The position numbers were made by a program, and so were the translations under genes. Shown piece by piece: positions 42,453 to 42,606 of a DNA stretch of 42,606 nt (within the stretch, counting starts at the first letter, position 1; each line of letters opens with the position of its first letter). This DNA is from Candidatus Gastranaerophilales bacterium (GTDB lineage: Bacteria; Cyanobacteriota; Vampirovibrionia; Gastranaerophilales; Gastranaerophilaceae), in contig CALVCQ010000019.1 of NCBI GenBank assembly GCA_944326115.1, positions 1 through 42,606 on the forward strand, written 5' to 3'. The notes under the pieces were generated by a model, which worked only from the letters and a program-made list of their open reading frames with translations, was not told the origin of the DNA and ran no database searches.

Positions 42453-42606
42453 AAAAGTGTTATTAAATTATCAACTGCGCTACCTACCTCTCCTCGAAAT
42501 GACATTTAGTCATTTCTCGTCGGCAGAGTGCCACGCGCCCAAAAGTGTTATTAAATTATCAACTGCGCTACCTACCTCTCCTCGAAATGACATTTAGTCA
42601 TTTCTC
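42442..42606. repeat. Tandem 88-bp repeat built from the tRNA-Lys 5' half plus a hairpin insert
   Basis: Unit one is 42442-42529. Unit two starts at 42530 and matches it without a mismatch over the 77 bases left in the window, so the array probably continues. Each unit contains the tRNA 5' end (GGGCGCGTGGC on the minus strand) and the segment GGTAGCGCAGTTGA. Between them, in the D-loop position, sit about 44 bases with an 8-bp hairpin GAAATGAC / GTCATTTC. The rest of the tRNA is missing. Confidence 0.85.

Noticed and set aside
42412-42597. Plus-strand ORF across the tRNA and its repeats
   Set aside because: It is an antisense translation of tRNA and repeat DNA.

Overview
The window looks like a chromosomal segment of an AT-rich, diderm-type, flagellated gut bacterium. 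The best guess is a member of the Gastranaerophilales (Vampirovibrionia/Melainabacteria, the non-photosynthetic sisters of Cyanobacteria). This is inferred from the mix of a FliO/P/Q/R export system, rod proteins, a short ribosome-hibernation factor, and several short lineage-type proteins with N-termini such as NFSTNHYSKTNSKPSFAQK. No 16S or marker search could be run, so the assignment is tentative. No phage, IS element, CRISPR array or rRNA gene is visible.

Layout. Positions 1-3460 hold the 3' part of a very large HD-domain protein with 37-residue tandem repeats; its 5' end lies outside the window. Positions 3781-7771 are a flagellar export and C-ring operon: a tandem-SpoA switch protein, FliO, FliP, an extended FliQ, a small secreted protein with a pilus/secretin-type N domain, and FliR. 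Positions 7812-10028 (minus) pair a CUT1-type sugar ABC ATPase with a degenerate histidine kinase that has lost its phosphoacceptor His. Positions 10248-12349 (minus) carry gcvPB and a hypothetical gene. Positions 12456-14359 (plus) carry a sugar-binding protein and an M14 peptidase, which meet a secreted GH13 alpha-amylase-like enzyme (minus). The amylase and a short HPF gene are divergent, and their two promoters appear to share one palindromic -35 hexamer. An acyl-CoA synthetase follows, then a second flagellar operon on the minus strand (flgF-flgG-flgB-flgC-transglycosylase-fliE, 21898 to 18520).

Positions 22101-32866 hold mostly housekeeping genes: tlyA, a phosphoesterase, an MBL-fold hydrolase and a TPR protein in one run; queA and asd; then glyA-tagO-hypothetical. 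Positions 33113-34705 encode a membrane-anchored coiled-coil protein whose C-terminus resembles an ADP-ribosyltransferase. On the minus strand from 40607 to 34706 lies a long run: hypothetical, nadK, recN, a 58-residue membrane protein, a Xer recombinase, metF and a methyl-THF methyltransferase. The last 2 kb hold a candidate small RNA with CCU-rich loops and a strong terminator, a structured intergenic region, a lipoprotein, tRNA-Lys(CTT), and a tandem 88-bp repeat derived from the 5' half of that tRNA, which runs off the window end.

Themes. Two flagellar clusters together supply the export gate and proximal rod, but not the MS ring, ATPase, FlhA or FlhB. Sugar capture (binding protein, ATPase, secreted amylase) is grouped around 8-16 kb, without permeases. 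One-carbon metabolism recurs (gcvPB, glyA, metF, methyltransferase). Several intergenic regions carry hairpins and short dispersed repeats that genes do not explain.
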